Part shown: piece by piece, positions 56,867 to 64,000 of the stretch | How positions within the stretch are numbered: the first letter of the stretch is position 1 | Layout of the letters: every line of letters begins with the position of its first letter | NCBI GenBank assembly: GCA_019635315.1 | Contig: JAHBZT010000001.1 | Span: forward strand, 1,162,001 to 1,226,000 | Origin: Rubrivivax sp. | Lineage (GTDB): Bacteria; Pseudomonadota; Gammaproteobacteria; Burkholderiales; Burkholderiaceae_C | Direction: 5' to 3' | Length of the DNA stretch: 64,000 bases | Translations under genes and position numbers: made by a program | Notes under the pieces: model-generated | The model's input: the letters and a program-made list of their open reading frames with translations, nothing else | Told to the model about the DNA's origin: nothing | The model's database searches: none

Positions 56867-58081
56867 ATGCCCGCCTACCGCTTCGAGGCGCTGGACGCCG
56901 CCGGCAAGGCGCAGGACGGCCTGCTGGAGGCCGACAACGCGAAGGCCGCGCGCTCGCAGTTGCGCGCGCGGGCGCTGGTGCCGCTGGCGGTGACGCCGGT
57001 GGCGATGACGGCGGCCGATGCGCCCGGCGCGCGCTTCACGCGCCGCGTCTTCGGCGCCACCGGGCTGGCGGTGTGGACGCGCCAGCTCGCCGGGCTCGTC
57101 GCTGCCGGGCTGCCGCTGGAACGTGCGCTCGCGGCGCTCGCCGACGAGGCCGAGACGCCGCGCCAGCGCGAGCTGCTGGCGCACCTGAAGAGCGAGGTCA
57201 ACGCCGGCAGCCCGTTTGCGCGCGCGCTGGCCACCGCGCCGCGCGAATTCGACGAGGTCTACCGCGCGGTGGTCGCGGCCGGCGAAGGCAGCGGTGCGCT
57301 CGGCGCCGTGCTCGAGCGCCTGGCCGACGACCTCGAGCAACAGCAGGCGCTGCGCGCAAAGGTGCGCGGCGCGATGGCCTACCCGGCCATCGTCTCGGTG
57401 GTCGCGCTCGTCATCGTCGTCGTGCTGATGACCTGGGTGGTGCCGCAGGTGGCCGGCGTCTTCACCTCGTCCAGGCGTGCGCTGCCGGGGCTGACGGTGG
57501 CGATGCTGGCCCTCAGCGCCTTCGTGCGCCAGTGGGGCTGGGCGGTCGCGCTGGCGGCGGCCGGCGGCAGCGCGCTGTTCGTGCTGGCGCGCCGCGGCGA
57601 GGCCTTCCGCGAGCGCAGCGACGGCTGGACGCTGCGCCTGCCGCTCCTGGGCCGGCTGGCGCGCGGCTACAACGCGGCGCGCTTCGGCGGCACGCTGGCG
57701 CTGCTGGCCGGTGCCGGCGTGCCCATCCTGAAGGCGCTGCAGGCGGCGGCCGAGACGCTGGGCAACCGCGCGATGCGCGCCGACGCGCTGGACGCGCTGG
57801 TGCAGGTGCGCGAAGGCGCCCCGCTGGCCAGCGCGCTGGCCGCCAAGAAGCGCTTCCCGGCGCTGCTGGCGATGTTCGCGCGCCTGGGCGAGCAGACCGG
57901 CCAGCTGCCGCAGATGCTGCAGCGCGCGTCCACACAGCTGTCGGCCGAGGTGCAGCGCCGCGCGATGTCCGCCGCGACCCTGCTGGAGCCCATCCTGATC
58001 GTCGTGATGGCGGTCGTCGTGCTGCTGATCATGCTGGCGGTGCTGCTGCCCATCATCCAGCTCAACACCTGGGTGAGATAG
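56867..58081 (+). CDS. gspF: type II secretion inner-membrane protein GspF
   Basis: 404 residues. MPAYRFEALDAAGKAQDGLLEADNAKAARSQLRARALVPL is the standard start. Two repeated T2SSF domains follow (TRQLAGLVAAGLPLERALAALADEA; GGTLALLAGAGVPILKALQAAAETLGN) with three membrane helices (about 170-190, 215-235 and 375-400). It is the membrane platform for pseudopilin extraction and polymerisation. Confidence 0.95.
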   Translation: MPAYRFEALDAAGKAQDGLLEADNAKAARSQLRARALVPLAVTPVAMTAADAPGARFTRRVFGATGLAVWTRQLAGLVAAGLPLERALAALADEAETPRQRELLAHLKSEVNAGSPFARALATAPREFDEVYRAVVAAGEGSGALGAVLERLADDLEQQQALRAKVRGAMAYPAIVSVVALVIVVVLMTWVVPQVAGVFTSSRRALPGLTVAMLALSAFVRQWGWAVALAAAGGSALFVLARRGEAFRERSDGWTLRLPLLGRLARGYNAARFGGTLALLAGAGVPILKALQAAAETLGNRAMRADALDALVQVREGAPLASALAAKKRFPALLAMFARLGEQTGQLPQMLQRASTQLSAEVQRRAMSAATLLEPILIVVMAVVVLLIMLAVLLPIIQLNTWVR

Positions 58082-58108
58082 GACTCCGGGTCCACGTCCC
58101 GCAGCCTT

Positions 58109-58130
58109 CCGCAGCGGGCCGACGCTGCGG
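58109..58130. terminator. hairpin between convergent gspF and tatC
   Basis: CCGCAGC (58109-58115) and GCTGCGG (58124-58130) form a 7-bp stem directly before the tatC stop. No T-run follows on either strand, so termination strength is uncertain. Confidence 0.35.
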
Positions 58131-58943
58131 TCAGGCGGTCTTGTCGTCGGCGGCGGCCGCCGCGTCCTCGTCGTCGGCGGCCTTCTTCTTCTTCTTCACG
58201 GTGGCCGACGCGATCAGGATGCCGATCTCGTAGAGGATGCACATCGGCACCGCCAGCGCCAGCTGCGAGATCACGTCCGGCGGCGTGACGATGGCCGCCA
58301 CGACGAACGAGCCGACGATGAAGTAGCCGCGCCACTTGCGCAGCTGCTCGACGCTGATGACGCCGATGCGCGCCAGCACCACCACCGCCACCGGCACCTC
58401 GAAGGCGATGCCGAAGACCAGGAACAGCGTGATCACGGTGCCGAAATACTGCTCGATGTCCGGCGCCGCGTTGACCGAGGCCGGCGTCATCGCGACGATG
58501 AACTTGGTCAGTCCCGGGATCACGACGAAGTAGCAGAACGCGACGCCCGCGAAGAACAGCAGCGTGCTGGACACCACCAGCGGCACCACCAGGCGCTTCT
58601 CGTGCGAATACAGCCCCGGCGCGACGAAGGCCCAGGTCTGGTACAGCACGTAGGGCAGGGCGGCCAGGAAGCCGACCAGCAGCGTGATCTTCAGCGGCAC
58701 CATGAAGGGCGAGAAGACGCTGGTGGCGATCAGCTTGGTGCCCTCGGGCAGGTTGCTGGTCAGCGGCGCGGCCAGGATGTCGTACATCGCGCCGGTGCCG
58801 GGCCAGATGCACAGCACGCCGAAGACGGCGACGATGGCGATCAGCGAGCGGATCAGCCGGTCGCGCAGCTCGATCAGGTGCGAGACGAACGGGGCCTCGG
58901 TGCCCTCCAGCTCGTCATTCTCGTCCTTGCGCGCGTCGCTCAT
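58131..58943 (-). CDS. tatC: Sec-independent translocase subunit TatC
   Basis: 270 residues, six membrane helices. [19 protein letters not shown] is the signal-peptide-binding N-terminus (conserved E and R). [35 protein letters not shown] and the C-terminal [26 protein letters not shown] are typical. The cytoplasmic tail is Lys- then Asp/Ala-rich ([18 protein letters not shown]). ATG 58943 overlaps the tatB stop. Confidence 0.96.
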   Translation of the reverse strand: MSDARKDENDELEGTEAPFVSHLIELRDRLIRSLIAIVAVFGVLCIWPGTGAMYDILAAPLTSNLPEGTKLIATSVFSPFMVPLKITLLVGFLAALPYVLYQTWAFVAPGLYSHEKRLVVPLVVSSTLLFFAGVAFCYFVVIPGLTKFIVAMTPASVNAAPDIEQYFGTVITLFLVFGIAFEVPVAVVVLARIGVISVEQLRKWRGYFIVGSFVVAAIVTPPDVISQLALAVPMCILYEIGILIASATVKKKKKAADDEDAAAAADDKTA

Positions 58944-59461
58944 CGCGCGTTGCCCGCCTTGCCGGCGCCCGGCGGGCGGAAGCGTGCCACGCGCGCGGCG
59001 CCCGACTGCGCCTTGGTGCGCACGCCGTTGCGCTGCTTGTACCACTGCGGCGTCGCGCCGCGCTTGAGCCGCCAGTTCTTCTTCGGGTGCCGGTACTCGG
59101 GCGGGGGTGGCGCGTAGGGGTCGCGCTGCGACTCGCCGCCGCCGTCCGGCGCGGCGAGCGCATCGAAGCTGGCGCTGGCCTCCTGCCAGTCGGACTTCAG
59201 CGCCGACGCGGCCTCGTCGACCTCGCTGCGCACGGTCTGCTCGACGTTGCGCGCCGCGTCCTCGAACTGCGTCTTCATCTTCTTGAGCTCTTCGAGCTCG
59301 ATCGAGCGGTTGACCTCGGCCTTCACGTCGGCCACGTAACGCTGCGCCTTGCCCAGCAGGTGGCCGACCGTGCGCGCGACGCGCGGCAGCTTCTCCGGGC
59401 CGATGACGATCAGCGCCACGGCGCCGATCAGGGCCAGCTTGTCGAGTCCGAGGTCGATCAT
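58940..59461 (-). CDS. tatB: Sec-independent translocase subunit TatB
   Basis: 173 residues. [33 protein letters not shown] contains the single membrane helix, hinge G-P and amphipathic helix of TatB (E-K-L-P). A long charged helix follows ([26 protein letters not shown]), then a basic Pro-rich tail. TatB with TatC receives twin-arginine precursors. Confidence 0.94.
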   Translation of the reverse strand: MIDLGLDKLALIGAVALIVIGPEKLPRVARTVGHLLGKAQRYVADVKAEVNRSIELEELKKMKTQFEDAARNVEQTVRSEVDEAASALKSDWQEASASFDALAAPDGGGESQRDPYAPPPPEYRHPKKNWRLKRGATPQWYKQRNGVRTKAQSGAARVARFRPPGAGKAGNAR

Positions 59462-59546
59462 CGGGGGCGGGGCGCGGGCCCGGCGTCAGGGCCGGGCAGC
59501 AGGGCCCGGCGCGAGCCGGGCCTGCCCGGGACGCGCGGCAGCGGCG

Positions 59547-59792
59547 TCAGCTCTTGGTCTTGGCCTCGACGTCGACGGTGTTGTCGTCGGCGCGCTTGGC
59601 GGTCGTGACCTGCTGGGGCGGGGCGGCGGCCGTGTCGGCGTCGCCGGACTCGCCGCCCGTCTTCATGCCTTCCTTGAAGCCCTTGACGGCGCTGCCCAGG
59701 TCGGTGCCGATGTTGCGCAGCTTCTTCGTGCCGAATATCACGACCACGACCAGCAGCACGATGAGCCAGTGCCAGATGCTGAAGGTACCCAT
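59547..59792 (-). CDS. tatA: Sec-independent translocase subunit TatA
   Basis: 81 residues. [44 protein letters not shown] is the classic TatA helix, FGTKKL hinge and amphipathic helix. The tail is acidic. AGGAG about 8 nt before ATG 59792 marks the start of the tatABC unit, 46 bp after the HIT gene. Confidence 0.95.
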   Translation of the reverse strand: MGTFSIWHWLIVLLVVVVIFGTKKLRNIGTDLGSAVKGFKEGMKTGGESGDADTAAAPPQQVTTAKRADDNTVDVEAKTKS

Positions 59793-59838
59793 GTCTGTCT
59801 CCTGCGAGGGGAACCGCTGATTCTACGGGGCCGGGATG

Positions 59839-60186
59839 TCAGCCCTTGGCCCAGGGCCGGGGACCGCCCATCACGTGCATGTGCAGGTGGTAGACCTCCT
59901 GCAGGCCGTCTCGCCCGGTGTTGATCAGCGTGCGGAAGCCGTTGGTCACGCCGAGCTGCTTCATCAGCCGCGGCGCCAGCCCCAGCATGCGGCCGAGCAG
60001 CGCGTCGTGCTCGGGGCCCACGTCGGCCAGCGTCGCGATGTGCTGCTTGGGGATGATCAGCACGTGCACCGGCGCCCAGGGGTGGATGTCGTGGAAGGCC
60101 AGCAGGTCCTCGTCCTCGTGCGCCTTGCGCGACGGGATCTGGCCGGCGACGATCTTGCAGAAGAGGCAGTTCGGGTCGGAGTGCAT
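59839..60186 (-). CDS. histidine triad (HIT) nucleotide-binding protein, HinT-like
   Basis: 115 residues. CLFCKIVAGQIPS start and the active-site triad HLHMHVMGG near residue 102. HinT proteins are purine nucleoside phosphoramidases. Two zinc-type Cys (C-x-x-C at 7-10) are present. It is in the conserved hisIE-DUF4870-HIT-tatABC run. Confidence 0.94.
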   Translation of the reverse strand: MHSDPNCLFCKIVAGQIPSRKAHEDEDLLAFHDIHPWAPVHVLIIPKQHIATLADVGPEHDALLGRMLGLAPRLMKQLGVTNGFRTLINTGRDGLQEVYHLHMHVMGGPRPWAKG

Positions 60187-60210
60187 GGTTCGGGGTAAGC
60201 GGACGGACGC

Positions 60211-60582
60211 TCAGGCCGGCACCGGCATCGGCTTGCCGTCGTTCCAGTTCAGGAAGCCGCGCACGACGCGGTAGATCAGCCAGATCGAGTTGACGGCCAG
60301 CACGACGAAGCCGATGCCGATGAAGATCGTCAGCGCGCCCAGGCAGGCCCACAACAGCCCGAACCAGAAGGTGCGGATCTGCCAGCGGAAGTGGCTCTCG
60401 TACAGCGTGCCGCGGGTGTCGTCGCGCTTGATGTAGTTGACGATGATGGCCACGATGGCCGTGATGCCGACGAAGGCGCTGGCCGCATAGAGGATGTAGA
60501 TGACCAGCGTCAGCGTGCGCAGGCTGGCGAGGTCGTCGCCGCTGCGGCCGGCGCCGGCGGCGGGGGGTGACAGGTCGTTCAT
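60211..60582 (-). CDS. DUF4870 (Tic20-like) membrane protein
   Basis: 123 residues with three membrane helices (about 27-47, 70-90 and 92-112). VIYILYAASAFVGITAIVAIIVNYIKRDD, then ESHFRWQIRTFWFGLLW (the HFRWQIRTFW motif of the family) and IWLIYRVVRGFLNWNDGKPM. Function is unknown. It sits 4 bp after hisE. Confidence 0.85.
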   Translation of the reverse strand: MNDLSPPAAGAGRSGDDLASLRTLTLVIYILYAASAFVGITAIVAIIVNYIKRDDTRGTLYESHFRWQIRTFWFGLLWACLGALTIFIGIGFVVLAVNSIWLIYRVVRGFLNWNDGKPMPVPA

Positions 60583-60586
60583 CGTT

Positions 60587-60940
60587 TCAGCCCTCCTGTT
60601 CGCGCGCCGCGAGCTTGCGCAGCGCGAATTCCTCCAGCCCGGACAGGCCCTCGCGGCGCCGCAGCTCGGCCAGCACGTCGGCCGGCCGCAGGTCGGCCGC
60701 GGCCAGCGCGATCATGGTGTGGAACCACAGGTCGGCGACCTCGGCGACCAGGCGCACGCGGTCACCGTCCTTGGCCGCCAGCACGACCTCGGTGGCTTCC
60801 TCGCCGACCTTCTTCAGCACCGCGTCCGGGCCCTTGGCGAACAGCCGCGCCACGTAGCTGCTGGCCGGGTCGCCGCCGCGGTCGGGCCGGCGCGACGCGA
60901 TCACGTCGGCCAGGCGTTCGAGGGTGTCGTCGCCGTCCAT
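60587..60940 (-). CDS. hisE: phosphoribosyl-ATP pyrophosphatase
   Basis: 117 residues, all-alpha NTP pyrophosphohydrolase of histidine synthesis. [30 protein letters not shown] contains the E-E-x-x-E metal-binding helix, and [14 protein letters not shown] the second. It follows hisI by 18 bp. Confidence 0.96.
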   Translation of the reverse strand: MDGDDTLERLADVIASRRPDRGGDPASSYVARLFAKGPDAVLKKVGEEATEVVLAAKDGDRVRLVAEVADLWFHTMIALAAADLRPADVLAELRRREGLSGLEEFALRKLAAREQEG

Positions 60941-60958
60941 GGCTGCTTCAGCGGTCGT

Positions 60959-61393
60959 TCAGCGGTAGATGCGCTCGGGGTCCGCGAGCACCGGCTCGAC
61001 GACCTGCCAGTCGCCATCCTCGTAGCGGCGGAAGAAACAGCTGTGACGGCCGGTGTGGCAGGCGATGCCCGGCTGGCCCGGATCCCGCCCGAGCTGCGTG
61101 ACCTTCAGCAGCACCACGTCCTCGTCGCAGTCGAGCCGGATCTCGTGCACCTGCTGCACGTGGCCGGACTCCTCGCCCTTGGCCCACAGGCGCTGGCGCG
61201 AGCGGCTCCAGTAGACGGCGCGGCCGCGGCGGGCGGTCTCGGCCAGCGCCTCCCGGTTCATCCAGGCCACCATCAGCACGTCGCCGCTGCCGGCTTCCTG
61301 CGCGATGGCCGGCACCAGGCCGTCGCGGTCCCAGCGCACGCGGTCCAGCCAGTCCCCTGCGCGGGCGTCCGTGGAGTCCTGGGTCAGCGTCAT
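60959..61393 (-). CDS. hisI: phosphoribosyl-AMP cyclohydrolase
   Basis: 144 residues. It opens the purine ring of PR-AMP in histidine synthesis. [39 protein letters not shown], the metal ligands in [11 protein letters not shown] (D-C-D-x-D), and the zinc cysteines and His in [14 protein letters not shown]. Upstream lies a NUDIX gene, not hisF, so the rest of the histidine operon is elsewhere. Confidence 0.96.
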   Translation of the reverse strand: MTLTQDSTDARAGDWLDRVRWDRDGLVPAIAQEAGSGDVLMVAWMNREALAETARRGRAVYWSRSRQRLWAKGEESGHVQQVHEIRLDCDEDVVLLKVTQLGRDPGQPGIACHTGRHSCFFRRYEDGDWQVVEPVLADPERIYR

Positions 61394-61402
61394 GCGGGCA
61401 GT

Positions 61403-61861
61403 CTAGCCCGGTTCGCGATGCGTCGCGCCGGTGTGGCCGCGTTCGGCGGCCAGCCAGCGCAGCACCGGCAGCGTGCCCGGCAGCACCGGCGTCACCTGCA
61501 CCGGCAGCGTCTGCCAGGCCATGGCCTGGCCTTCGCGCATCTCGAAGTCGCCCCGCCAGTCGAAGACCTTGCAGAAGTGCAGCCGCACCAGCGCATGCGG
61601 GTAGTCGATGATCTCCTGCTGCCAGGGCTGCACTGCGCCGACCGTGATGCCCAGTTCCTCGTGCAGCTCGCGCGCCAGCGCCTGCTGCACGGTCTCGCCG
61701 GGCTCGAACTTGCCGCCCGGAAATTCCCACCAGCCGGCATAGACCTTGCCGGCCGGCCGCGTGGTGAGCAGGAAGCGGCAGTCGGGCGCGATCAGCACGC
61801 CGACCGCGACGTCGACCGGCGTGCGAGGCGTCGTCGTCGCGGCGGCCCCGTCAGCCGCCAT
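61403..61861 (-). CDS. NUDIX hydrolase (MutT-like)
   Basis: 152 residues. The NUDIX box is present as GGKFEPGETVQQALARELHEELGI (GX5EX7REUXEEXGU), about residues 46-69. VAVGVLIAPDCRFLLTTRPAGKVYAGWWEFPGG is MutT-like, and the C-terminal half keeps a W-x-L-P segment. A role in cleaning 8-oxo-dGTP is likely. ATG 61861 overlaps the ATPase gene by 11 bp. Confidence 0.9.
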   Translation of the reverse strand: MAADGAAATTTPRTPVDVAVGVLIAPDCRFLLTTRPAGKVYAGWWEFPGGKFEPGETVQQALARELHEELGITVGAVQPWQQEIIDYPHALVRLHFCKVFDWRGDFEMREGQAMAWQTLPVQVTPVLPGTLPVLRWLAAERGHTGATHREPG

Positions 61862-62723
61862 GCTGCCCGGCCCAGTCGCGCGCAAACTGCTGCGCCACGC
61901 GCCCGGAGCGGCTGCCGCGTTCCAGCGCCCACACCAGCGACGCCTTCTGCGCCGCGGGGATGGCGTCCTCGGCCACGCCGAAGGCACGCAGCCACTGCGC
62001 GACGATGGCCAGGTATTCGTCCTGCGTGAACGGGTAGAAGCTCAGCCACATGCCGAAGCGCTCGGACAGGCTGATCTTCTCCTCCACCACCTCGCCGGGA
62101 TGGACCTCGCCGTCCTCGGTGTGCTGGTAGCTGAGGTTCTCCTTCATGTATTCGGGCAGCAGGTGGCGGCGGTTGCTGGTGGCGTAGATCAGCAGGTTGT
62201 CGCTGGCCTGCGCCACGCTGCCGTCGAGCACGCTCTTCAGCGCCTTGTAGCCGGGCTCGCCCTCGTCGAAGCTGAGGTCGTCGCAGAAAACGACGAAGCG
62301 CTCGGGCCGCGGCGCCACCAGCTCCACCAGGTCCGGCAGGTCCACGAGGTCGGCCTTGTCGACCTCGATCAGGCGCAGCCCGCGCGGCGCGAATTCGTTG
62401 AGCACGGCCTTGATCAGGCTGCTCTTGCCGGTGCCGCGGGCGCCGGTCAGCAGCACGTTGTTGGCCGGCCGGCCGGCGACGAACTGCTCGGTATTGCGCA
62501 GCAGGCGCTCCTTCTGCGCGTCGACCTCGCGCAGCTGCGCCAGGCGGATCGTCGCCACGTGGCGCACCGGCTCCAGCACGCCGGCATTGCCGCGGCGGCG
62601 GTAGCGGAAGGCGACCGACGCGCCCCAGTCCGGGGCGGCGGGCGCGTGGGGCAGCACGGCCTCCAGGCGGTCGAGCAGGGCATGGGCGCGTTCGACCAGG
62701 CGCGCCAGCGCGGGGGCATCCAT
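61851..62723 (-). CDS. DUF815 family ATPase
   Basis: 290 residues. AAA+ type: Walker A LLTGARGTGKSSLIKAVL, Walker B RFVVFCDDLSFDEGE, sensor region LLIYATSNRRHLLPEYM, and the family segment ISLSERFGMWLSFYPFTQDEYL. DUF815 proteins are found next to the NUDIX gene in many betaproteobacteria; the exact role is not known. I chose ATG 62723, just before LARLVERAHALLDRLE. Confidence 0.9.
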   Translation of the reverse strand: MDAPALARLVERAHALLDRLEAVLPHAPAAPDWGASVAFRYRRRGNAGVLEPVRHVATIRLAQLREVDAQKERLLRNTEQFVAGRPANNVLLTGARGTGKSSLIKAVLNEFAPRGLRLIEVDKADLVDLPDLVELVAPRPERFVVFCDDLSFDEGEPGYKALKSVLDGSVAQASDNLLIYATSNRRHLLPEYMKENLSYQHTEDGEVHPGEVVEEKISLSERFGMWLSFYPFTQDEYLAIVAQWLRAFGVAEDAIPAAQKASLVWALERGSRSGRVAQQFARDWAGQHGG

Positions 62724-62754
62724 GGCCGCAGTGTACGGACGGTGCTCCGGCGGC

Positions 62755-63450
62755 TCAGGCGGCAACCGGCAGCGTGTGCACGCCGTCGGGCGCCACGACG
62801 AAGATGCGGTCGCCTTGCGCCGGCTGCACGACATGGCTGCCGGTGAAGGCGCCGAAGGCCGGCAGCACGCCGACCGCACCGGGGCCGTCGCCGCGAAAGT
62901 GGAAGCAGGGCAGGCGCAGCCGGTCGTGGGCGCGGCCGCCCAGCGTCACCGCCGGGTGCAGGTGGCCGGCCAGCACGGCGACGCCGTCGCTGGGTGCCGG
63001 GTGGTGGGCCAGCAGCAGGCCGCCGCCGGGCGCGGCCAGCGGCTCGTCGACGCAGCGCACGCCCCAGGCCGCCGGCGGATCGCCCGCGCCGCGGTCGTGG
63101 TTGCCGCGCACCAGCGTCAGCGCGAGCCTTGGGTGCGCGGCGCGCCAGCGCGCGAAGGCGTCGACCACCGCGGCGGAGACGCCGCGCGCCGCATGCAGCA
63201 GGTCGCCGAGGAAGACGACCTGCGTCGCGCCGCTGGCGGCCAGCGCGTCGGTCAGCCGCTGCAGCGTCTCCGCCGTCGTGCCGCCGGGCACCGGCACGCC
63301 CAGGCGGCGGAAGCTGTGCGCCTTGCCCAGGTGCAGGTCGGCCACCAGCAGCCAGCCGGGTTCGGGAAGGAACGCCGCGCGCTGCGGCAGCAGGCGCAGC
63401 CGCTCGCCGCCGAAGACCAGCTCCGGCGCACCCTCGGTCTGGCGGGTCAC
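62755..63450 (-). CDS. pdeM: PdeM-like calcineurin phosphoesterase
   Basis: 231 residues. Metallophosphoesterase motifs in order: VADLHLGKA, FLGDLLHAARG, VRGNHDRG, LLAHHPAP, LAGHLHP. This order and the end SHVVQPAQGDRIFVV match the ligase-associated DNA-damage endonuclease PdeM. In many bacteria PdeM is encoded with an ATP-dependent ligase and an Lhr-type helicase; neither is within 9 kb. Its ATG overlaps the slmA stop. Confidence 0.8.
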   Translation of the reverse strand: MTRQTEGAPELVFGGERLRLLPQRAAFLPEPGWLLVADLHLGKAHSFRRLGVPVPGGTTAETLQRLTDALAASGATQVVFLGDLLHAARGVSAAVVDAFARWRAAHPRLALTLVRGNHDRGAGDPPAAWGVRCVDEPLAAPGGGLLLAHHPAPSDGVAVLAGHLHPAVTLGGRAHDRLRLPCFHFRGDGPGAVGVLPAFGAFTGSHVVQPAQGDRIFVVAPDGVHTLPVAA

Positions 63451-64000
63451 GCCGCGAGTCGGGCGAGCGCCGGCTCCAGGTGCTCGGTCGGCAGCCGGCG
63501 GAAGCCCGAGCGTGCATAGCGTTGCAGGCGGCCGACCAGCAGCGCCACCAGCGCGCTGGCCAGCGCCTGCGCATCGACGCTGGGCGTGGCCGAGCCCGCG
63601 GCCTCGGCCGCCGCGCGCAGGCTCTGGCGCAGCTGCGACTCCAGGCGGTCGAAGAACTGGTTCATGCGCGCATTGAGCCGCTCGTGCTCGAAGACCAGCG
63701 CGTCGCCGACCATCACGCGCACCATGCCCGGATTCTTCTCGCCGAACTGCAGCAGCATCGCCGCGATCTTCTGCACCTGCGCGCTGCCCGAGGGTTCACG
63801 CTCGACGATCTGGTTGACGAGCGTGAAGACGCTGGTCTCGATGAATTCGATCAGGCCCTCGAACATCTGCGCCTTGCTGGCGAAGTGGCGGTACAGCGCG
63901 GCCTCGCTGACCTCCAGCTTCGCGGCCAGCGCCGCGGTGGTGATGCGCTCGGCGCCGGGCTGCTCGAGCATCTGCGCCAGCGTCTGCAGGATCTGCACGC
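63447..64000 (-). CDS. slmA: nucleoid occlusion factor SlmA (5' end outside window)
   Basis: About 184 residues visible; the frame is open through the right edge. TetR-type: QILQTLAQMLEQPGAERITTAALAAKLEVSEAALYRHFASKAQMFEGLIEF is the DNA-binding domain of SlmA, with LVNQI and the rest of the ligand-like domain after it. SlmA binds specific DNA sites and blocks FtsZ assembly over the nucleoid. The first GTG in the visible part probably codes an internal Val. Confidence 0.92.
   Translation of the reverse strand, partial: VQILQTLAQMLEQPGAERITTAALAAKLEVSEAALYRHFASKAQMFEGLIEFIETSVFTLVNQIVEREPSGSAQVQKIAAMLLQFGEKNPGMVRVMVGDALVFEHERLNARMNQFFDRLESQLRQSLRAAAEAAGSATPSVDAQALASALVALLVGRLQRYARSGFRRLPTEHLEPALARLAA

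Noticed and set aside
46685-58081. Competence or type IV pilus identity for the gsp genes
   Set aside because: GspC, GspL, GspM, GspN and GspK homologues and a GspD-type secretin make this a type II secretion system; the pilus genes are at 23-28 kb.

Overview
The window is a GC-rich (roughly 70 % or more) chromosomal segment of a betaproteobacterium. It looks like a Burkholderiales member of the Rubrivivax/Leptothrix/Sphaerotilaceae type. The evidence is gene order and protein families: the chain mrcA | pilMNOPQ-aroK-aroB-dgt-gltBD-mlaFEDACB, a Burkholderiales-type trimeric porin, cyaY | lptM-lysA, tatABC next to hisIE, and zwf/hexR. Almost everything is core genome. No tRNA, rRNA, CRISPR array, prophage or complete insertion sequence was seen.

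Layout. 1-3.3 kb (+): the end of a hydrolase, a methyltransferase, a DUF3455 secreted protein, a vanadium-haloperoxidase-like protein and a DUF2917 protein. 3.4-7.0 kb (+): zwf, a secreted beta-helix protein translationally coupled to it, and hexR, with a HexR-type palindrome at the zwf start site. 7.0-28.2 kb (-): mlaBCADEF, gltD-gltB, a degenerate RAYT-like transposase, dgt, aroB, aroK, an Ig-like lipoprotein and pilQPONM. 28.5-32.7 kb: mrcA (+), cyaY (-), lptM-lysA (+). 32.9-38.8 kb (-): a peptide ABC transporter (two permeases, two ATPases, no binding protein) and a porin. 39-43.2 kb: coq7, an OsmC protein (-), a candidate small RNA, ilvA and a divergent cobT homologue. 43.2-46.6 kb (-): a DEDDh exonuclease, a cNMP/CBS/DUF294 protein and gspC. 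46.7-58.1 kb (+): gspGHIJKLMND, a repeat element, gspE and gspF. 58.1-64 kb (-): tatCBA, a HIT protein, a DUF4870 protein, hisE, hisI, a NUDIX hydrolase, a DUF815 ATPase, pdeM and the start-truncated slmA.

How the genes work together. The segment covers envelope building (Mla lipid transport, PBP1a, LptM, Tat), type IV pili, a complete type II secretion pseudopilus/secretin/ATPase set, and central biosynthesis (glutamate, shikimate, lysine, histidine, isoleucine, ubiquinone). Many genes overlap by ATGA/GTGA/TTGA, which indicates translational coupling.

The most unusual structure is a pair of about 650-bp noncoding elements, about 95 % alike by eye over 500 bp. One sits between oppD and oppF (33947-34591), the other between gspD and gspE (54592-55251). 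Each has imperfect terminal inverted repeats and nested long inverted repeats. Each also carries a 9-bp hairpin at the same place whose sequence differs between copies at four base pairs while all pairing is kept. Other points are a candidate small RNA with CUCCUCC motifs (40251-40367), a RAYT-family protein that has lost its HUH and tyrosine residues, and several genes with a -10-like hexamer only 6-8 bp before the start codon.
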